Shown here piece by piece: positions 30,926 through 34,044 of a stretch of 34,044 bases of DNA. Within the stretch, counting starts at the first letter, position 1. Every line of letters begins with the position of its first letter. Both the position numbers and the translations under genes were made by a program. The stretch covers positions 1 to 34,044 of IMG/VR virus record IMGVR_UViG_3300035654_000010; one strand, written 5' to 3'. This DNA comes from a virus. Below the pieces are notes generated by a model. That model was given only the letters and a program-made list of their open reading frames with translations, was not told the DNA's origin and did no database searches.

Positions 30926-31090
30926 TTATTCTTGATTTGTATCCTCAGCGATCGGAACGATCTTACGTCTTAGTAAACATCTGATACGATCGTCGTTGTA
31001 AATACTGTTAATCATACAAATAGCCTGAAACAAGTCTTTGAGTTGACTAGGTGGTACGTGAAGTACTGGTAGGTCTTCTACATCATTCAT
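30926..31090 (-). CDS. Very small protein, coupled to its upstream gene
   Basis: 54 aa (MNDVEDLPVLHVPPSQLKDL at the start, RCLLRRKIVPIAEDTNQE at the end). ATG overlaps the previous stop as ATGA, with AAGGAG 11 nt upstream. A short acidic/Pro segment precedes a helix and a basic patch. The stop abuts the palindromic terminator. Found by reading the frames directly; the overlap architecture supports it. Function unknown. Confidence 0.55.
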   Translation of the reverse strand: MNDVEDLPVLHVPPSQLKDLFQAICMINSIYNDDRIRCLLRRKIVPIAEDTNQE

Positions 31091-31260
31091 TCTTGGTACA
31101 ACTCCTTCTTCATCTCAACTGAAGTATCAAACTGTTTAGCTTGTTCAACATCAATGATTAAGTTGTGTCCGTCTTGATGTTGAGTGATGTTGTCTTTTGT
31201 TGTTACTACCCATTTGTTTAACTCAGGTGAATAGAAGCCTGATTTGTTGTTATTTTTCAT
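31087..31260 (-). CDS. Very small protein
   Basis: 57 aa (MKNNNKSGFYSPELNKWVVT ... DVEQAKQFDTSVEMKKELYQE). ATG three bases after the stop of the previous gene, end overlapping the next start by ATGA. The first half looks like two short strands (KWVVTTKDN), the second an amphipathic helix. No family recognised. Confidence 0.55.
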   Translation of the reverse strand: MKNNNKSGFYSPELNKWVVTTKDNITQHQDGHNLIIDVEQAKQFDTSVEMKKELYQE

Positions 31261-31263
31261 TTG

Positions 31264-31509
31264 TTAGTCTTTCATTAATTCAATAGCACGTTTGGCGATG
31301 CGATCTATGTAGTCGTTTTCTTCTTGCAATAGGAGAACTTTGCGTTCTTCGTACTGCACGTTAAGTTTGGATCTGTAATGTTCGACACGTTCATCTATGT
31401 TGGAAGCTTCGTTAATCAATACTGCTCTCCATTCCTCAACTTTACGGTTAATCTCAGAAGTTGATTCTAAGTCTCTAAGTGCTTCTGCTCGCGTCCTTGT
31501 CGTTGTCAT
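31264..31509 (-). CDS. Small charged helical protein
   Basis: 81 aa, ATG after AAGGAATAACAA, three bases after the previous stop. Almost wholly helical and charged (RTRAEALRDLESTSEINRKV, then VQYEERKVLLLQEENDYIDR): a dimeric coiled coil is likely. In the same leftward operon as its neighbours. Function unknown. Confidence 0.6.
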   Translation of the reverse strand: MTTTRTRAEALRDLESTSEINRKVEEWRAVLINEASNIDERVEHYRSKLNVQYEERKVLLLQEENDYIDRIAKRAIELMKD

Positions 31510-31512
31510 TTG

Positions 31513-31830
31513 TTATTCCTTCGCACTCAACAAGTTTTCTAAAACTTCTATTCGATCTTTCAGATCCTTAATTGTTGGTTCATTTGAAGCAGTTGCTTCT
31601 TTTTTGGAACGCATCCTGTCCATTCTTGCTTTGTTCCTGTAAGAATCTTTCATCCCCCACAACAGTACAGCTTCATGACTCGACAATAAGTCAAAAGCAG
31701 TACTTTTGTTAAAGAAGCCATGTTTCATACCATGCAATCGATTTATTAAACCACTTACTTTTTCATACTTTTCTTCGTTACTCAACCTCGAATCGCTCCA
31801 TAGGTCGTCTAAAAAATCCTCTACAAACAT
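31513..31830 (-). CDS. Small helical protein, first in its operon
   Basis: 105 aa, ATG after TGAGGAGATAACAA. Mixed helical N-terminus (MFVEDFLDDLWSDSRLSNEE, SGLINRLHG), a middle basic stretch (SYRNKARMDRMRSKKE) and a leucine-zipper-like end (IKDLKDRIEVLENLLSAKE). Promoter at 31868-31875 with a leader nearly identical to that of the 2377-2625 gene. Unknown; a regulator is possible because of basic and zipper parts. Confidence 0.6.
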   Translation of the reverse strand: MFVEDFLDDLWSDSRLSNEEKYEKVSGLINRLHGMKHGFFNKSTAFDLLSSHEAVLLWGMKDSYRNKARMDRMRSKKEATASNEPTIKDLKDRIEVLENLLSAKE

Positions 31831-31867
31831 TTGTTATCTCCTCAGATTTGTGATCTATTCACAGAGG

Positions 31868-31875
31868 TATTTATG
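31868..31875 (-). promoter_or_regulatory. CATAAATA promoter
   Basis: Spacer CCTCT, predicted start G at 31862. Leader GTGAAT...TGAGGAG shared with 2664-2671. Drives the small genes from 31830 to 30926. Confidence 0.65.
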
Positions 31876-31891
31876 CGTTTACCTTCAAAAG

Positions 31892-32461
31892 CTAGGAAAA
31901 AAGGCCTGAACTATCAATTAATTGGCTTAAATCGTTATTTTCGGTAGTGGGGACCGTTAAAGTTGGTAAAAAGTGATGTCGGAAGTCGTTATTCGATTGC
32001 CAGTATTCAGTTAAGTCATCTACGTCTTCGATGAATAACATCTGTGCTGAAGTCAATTCATGTGCTTCGAAGTCTTCTACAAGCGTTGAATACAAGTCAG
32101 TAATGTGTCTGTAGTCGTTTTTATCCAGCAAATTAATCAATGTGTCTTGATCAATCACCTTCAGCTCTTTGTATTTGTCGTATGTCATTAAGGGGAATGT
32201 TGATACCCATACGTACTTACCACCTTTAGATAGTGTGTTAATGCCGTATGGTTGATCTATTTGGAAGTGATTTGGTTGAAGAGGGGAAGTTTTGGTTGAA
32301 GTCCAATGGTAAATTCGTGGATTACTACTCGAAAGTAGCCTGTAATACACCGTATCTTCTGTCACTTTAGTCACAACAATCGTTAATTGTCTACCTACCG
32401 TCGAAGCTTGTTCATTACCCTTACTTCGATTTACGTTGTATTCCTTATTGTGACTCTTCAC
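31892..32461 (-). CDS. Unknown protein, paralogue of the 128-442 protein
   Basis: 189 aa from a GTG at 32461, chosen because AGAAGGA lies 8 nt upstream and the overlap with the previous gene is 17 nt. An in-frame ATG at 32596 would overlap that gene by 152 nt and is less likely; the start is uncertain. The N-terminal half has the beta pattern TIVVTKVTEDTVYYRLL...W...LSKGGKYVWVST shared with the 128-442 protein. The C-terminal half is acidic and helical (DDLTEYWQSN). Function unknown. Confidence 0.55.
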   Translation of the reverse strand: MKSHNKEYNVNRSKGNEQASTVGRQLTIVVTKVTEDTVYYRLLSSSNPRIYHWTSTKTSPLQPNHFQIDQPYGINTLSKGGKYVWVSTFPLMTYDKYKELKVIDQDTLINLLDKNDYRHITDLYSTLVEDFEAHELTSAQMLFIEDVDDLTEYWQSNNDFRHHFLPTLTVPTTENNDLSQLIDSSGLFS

Positions 32462-32882
32462 GAGCAGCTTCCTTCTCAGCTTTGATTCTAGCTCTTTTAG
32501 CAGCCGCATTAATACTGGCGACTTCTCTGGCTTTAACTCTATTACGTGCTCTACTCTGTGCAGATAGTTTGAGATTGTGTAATCTAATCTCTTCAACTGT
32601 TAGCTTAGATAGATCGGTTCTCATTGCATGAGTATTTGGGTTTTTCTCGTTTTCTTCTGCTTTTTTCATGTCTTCAACGAAAATAATTCGGTCTTGTATG
32701 CCAAAAACTACGTCTTTTAGTAGAACAATGGCTCGTCTGTGTTGTTTGAAGTTCAGCTCATTTGTTTGAAATAGGTGCACTGACAAGTTAGTAATTGAAG
32801 GGATCAGCTCTTCCATAGGAACTACTTCGGTGTAATGCACACCTTGACTAGTCCTGATTATTGCTCTGTATGTAGTTGTCAT
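32445..32882 (-). CDS. Small protein with very basic C-terminus
   Basis: 145 aa, start in ATGA overlap with the preceding stop. The N-terminal 75 residues form a mixed strand-helix domain (TYRAIIRTSQGVHYTEVVPM); from about 95 it becomes an Arg/Ala/Lys helix (SAQSRARNRVKAREVASINA, AKRARIKAEKEA) likely to bind nucleic acid. Because a sigma-like or co-activator protein for the CATAAATA promoter must come from somewhere, it is one candidate, but no sigma motif is visible. Confidence 0.55.
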   Translation of the reverse strand: MTTTYRAIIRTSQGVHYTEVVPMEELIPSITNLSVHLFQTNELNFKQHRRAIVLLKDVVFGIQDRIIFVEDMKKAEENEKNPNTHAMRTDLSKLTVEEIRLHNLKLSAQSRARNRVKAREVASINAAAKRARIKAEKEAAREESQ

Positions 32883-33136
32883 TTCTTGTTCAATTCAGCG
32901 ATTACATGTTTTAATTTGGTCAATTCGGTGATCAATTTGTCACTTGTGATGTGTTTGTCTTTGTGTAATTTGGTTAGTAAGTGGGTTGCTCTCTTAGTTA
33001 ATACCTCAAACTTGCCTGTTGGATCAGTCGAATGTGAAATACCAAAGGCAGTAATTCGATAGCTGTACTTCTTTACTGGCTTTTTATCTGAATTAATTTC
33101 AGCTTTGATGTGAGCTACTAATTGAATTGGTGTCAT
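32879..33136 (-). CDS. Small basic protein, predicted leaderless
   Basis: 85 aa, basic (KKPVKKYSYRI, HLLTKLHKDKH) with a helical C-terminus ending LNKK. No ribosome site: the ATG starts exactly at the sixth base after the AATAAATA box at 33142-33149. Overlaps the next gene by ATGA, so the following genes depend on its translation. Function unknown. Confidence 0.55.
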   Translation of the reverse strand: MTPIQLVAHIKAEINSDKKPVKKYSYRITAFGISHSTDPTGKFEVLTKRATHLLTKLHKDKHITSDKLITELTKLKHVIAELNKK

Positions 33137-33141
33137 CCATG

Positions 33142-33149
33142 TATTTATT
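33142..33149 (-). promoter_or_regulatory. AATAAATA promoter for a leaderless mRNA
   Basis: Spacer CATGG, predicted start at 33136, the A of the ATG of the 32879-33136 gene. Confidence 0.6.
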
Positions 33150-33193
33150 GGCGTTTGGATGTGATGTGGAAAAGGGAATGCGTTAGCAGATCA

Positions 33194-33234
33194 AATAAAG
33201 AGCACACGGGTTTTGGTTCCGTGTGCTCTTTATT
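33194..33234. terminator. Strong bidirectional terminator
   Basis: A 16-bp perfect stem AATAAAGAGCACACGG / CCGTGTGCTCTTTATT with a 9-nt loop. Downstream of the 33443-33991 gene; no long T-run, but the stem is very stable. Confidence 0.75.
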
Positions 33235-33375
33235 GCGAAATGAACGTAGTGAATGCAGCTATTACTTCCGTACACAGGTGACTTATTAGTAACTGGTGTA
33301 ATGACATAGGTTTTATAAACAAATCGGTTCTAGGGTGTTATTATCAATCTAGGAACGACATAAGTATCGATAAAA

Positions 33376-33415
33376 CCCATAATGTCCCATAAAGTTCCAT
33401 AAAGCCCCATAAAGA
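33376..33415 (+). repeat. Four tandem 10-bp iterons, (C/T)CCATAAAG-like
   Basis: Four consecutive 10-bp units: CCCATAATGT, CCCATAAAGT, TCCATAAAGC, CCCATAAAGA. The exact 10-bp period puts each on nearly the same helix face, as in replication initiator or repressor sites. No gene in 33150-33442. Confidence 0.75.
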
Positions 33416-33442
33416 CAGCGCAATGCGGGTTAGAGGCTAGGT

Positions 33443-33991
33443 TTAATCACTAACGTCTTGATTTAATTCAACATCAGGATTATGTGATTGCACTATGAGT
33501 TCAGCGTGTTGTTGAGCTGTTTGCATCATTGGATTGACTGGTGGAAGTGGTTTAAACTTAAAGGTCAGATCAATCTTACGATCCAGTTTCAATAGTATTG
33601 TCACTATACGAACCTGATCATCGTGTGTCTTGTACTTAGACATGTTAGATTTACGAAGCTTACGATCAATCATTGATGTCAAATCACAATCGAACCCACG
33701 TAGACTAGTCACTACACTTGTTAGTTTTTTACACATAGATTGAACATTTGTGTGCCACATGTAGATAGTAATGTCTAAATCACCAATAGCAGTCAGCATT
33801 GAATCGTTATTGAAACGCTGCAAATAATCAGCAACACCTTTCATCCACATGTCCATGTAAGACTTCTCGTCATCGTATGACTGAATGAACTCACGTTTAC
33901 CGTCGATCTCTTGAATGGCAGCAAATGAAGTACCTTTTAAGGTTTTGTTGTTGTCGGTGTAGTGTGCTGTGTATAAGTCGACTTTATTCAT
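33443..33991 (-). CDS. Unknown protein at the right end
   Basis: 182 aa, ATG at 33991 after AGGGTACAAATA. The Shine-Dalgarno can pair with TAGGGTA-complementary bases upstream (33998-34004 with 34021-34027). The N-terminus (VDLYTAHYTDNN...GTSFAAIQEIDGK) and a later DLDITIYMWHTNVQS have the order of RNase HI-like strands but lack the D-E-D-D residues, so this is only a loose impression. Middle: basic helix (DRKLRKSNMSKYKTHDDQVR). Lies next to the iterons; an iteron-binding or replication role is possible but unsupported. Confidence 0.55.
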   Translation of the reverse strand: MNKVDLYTAHYTDNNKTLKGTSFAAIQEIDGKREFIQSYDDEKSYMDMWMKGVADYLQRFNNDSMLTAIGDLDITIYMWHTNVQSMCKKLTSVVTSLRGFDCDLTSMIDRKLRKSNMSKYKTHDDQVRIVTILLKLDRKIDLTFKFKPLPPVNPMMQTAQQHAELIVQSHNPDVELNQDVSD

Positions 33992-33997
33992 TATTTG

Positions 33998-34027
33998 TAC
34001 CCTAATGATTTATTTTTTAATAGGGTA
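33998..34027 (-). promoter_or_regulatory. Leader hairpin over the 33443-33991 ribosome site
   Basis: TACCCTA (33998-34004) and TAGGGTA (34021-34027) form a 7-bp stem; on the transcript the ribosome-proximal arm is the Shine-Dalgarno. An AATAAATC box lies in the loop, a weak promoter candidate. Confidence 0.4.
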
Positions 34028-34044
34028 AGTAGTTGTACTGTTTT

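Noticed and set aside
32462-32596. N-terminal extension of the 31892-32461 gene
   Set aside because: It lies in another frame inside a convincing gene; a GTG with a good ribosome site explains the start better.
33194-33234. Long hairpin as a telomere or CRISPR-like repeat
   Set aside because: Single copy, placed after a gene and before a gene start; it is best explained as a terminator. No CRISPR array is visible in the window.

Overview
The window reads as a temperate podovirus (short-tailed, T7-like virion plan), AT-rich by eye, of a Gram-negative, probably proteobacterial host. A T7-like morphogenesis set runs leftward on the minus strand: coiled-coil head proteins, portal, Bbp19-like protein, scaffold, capsid, tail tubes A and B, a GNAT-like protein, three ejection proteins, terminase and fibres. 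A tyrosine integrase sits beside the 3' part of a tRNA-Phe gene at 4541-4586. Phage genes lie on both sides of this tRNA fragment, so it is an attP and the sequence is the free, excised form rather than an integrated prophage. Both ends are non-coding, and the contig may be circular or circularly permuted (inference).

Layout: 1-2970, small minus-strand accessory genes, four of them served by the one good sigma70 promoter at 1784-1812 and another by its own promoter, plus a plasmid-type conserved small protein. 2971-4662, nested inverted repeats, the plus-strand integrase, a small membrane protein, attP and a bidirectional terminator. 4666-5135, holin-like gene and membrane coiled-coil gene. 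5183-11518, distal tail and fibre genes, including a long repeat protein and two fibres sharing a T7-type anchor. 11543-14002, a DUF5675-like lysis candidate, large terminase and a possible small terminase. 14029-20822, ejection proteins and the GNAT-like protein. 20834-23376, tail tubes B and A. 23554-29365, capsid, HNH endonuclease, scaffold, portal and head accessory genes. 29366-30335, almost 1 kb with no gene. 30336-30858, two small plus-strand genes. 30926-33991, small minus-strand genes of unknown function, with four 10-bp iterons at 33376-33415.

The strongest unusual signal is transcriptional. An 8-bp motif, CATAAATA (variants AATAAATA and TATAAATA), resembles the T4 late promoter TATAAATA and precedes almost every transcription unit. 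There is one plus-strand copy, before the integrase. In all 20 copies examined the sixth base after the motif is a purine, as expected for a fixed start site. Two copies put that base exactly on the A of an ATG, predicting leaderless mRNAs. Several copies contain the stop codon of the gene before them, one overlaps a terminator stem in a way that should spare its own transcript, and one precedes a predicted 75-nt pseudoknot RNA at the left end. No RNA polymerase, sigma factor, DNA polymerase, helicase, primase or recognisable CI/Cro repressor is visible, so the factor that reads this promoter and the mode of replication are open questions.
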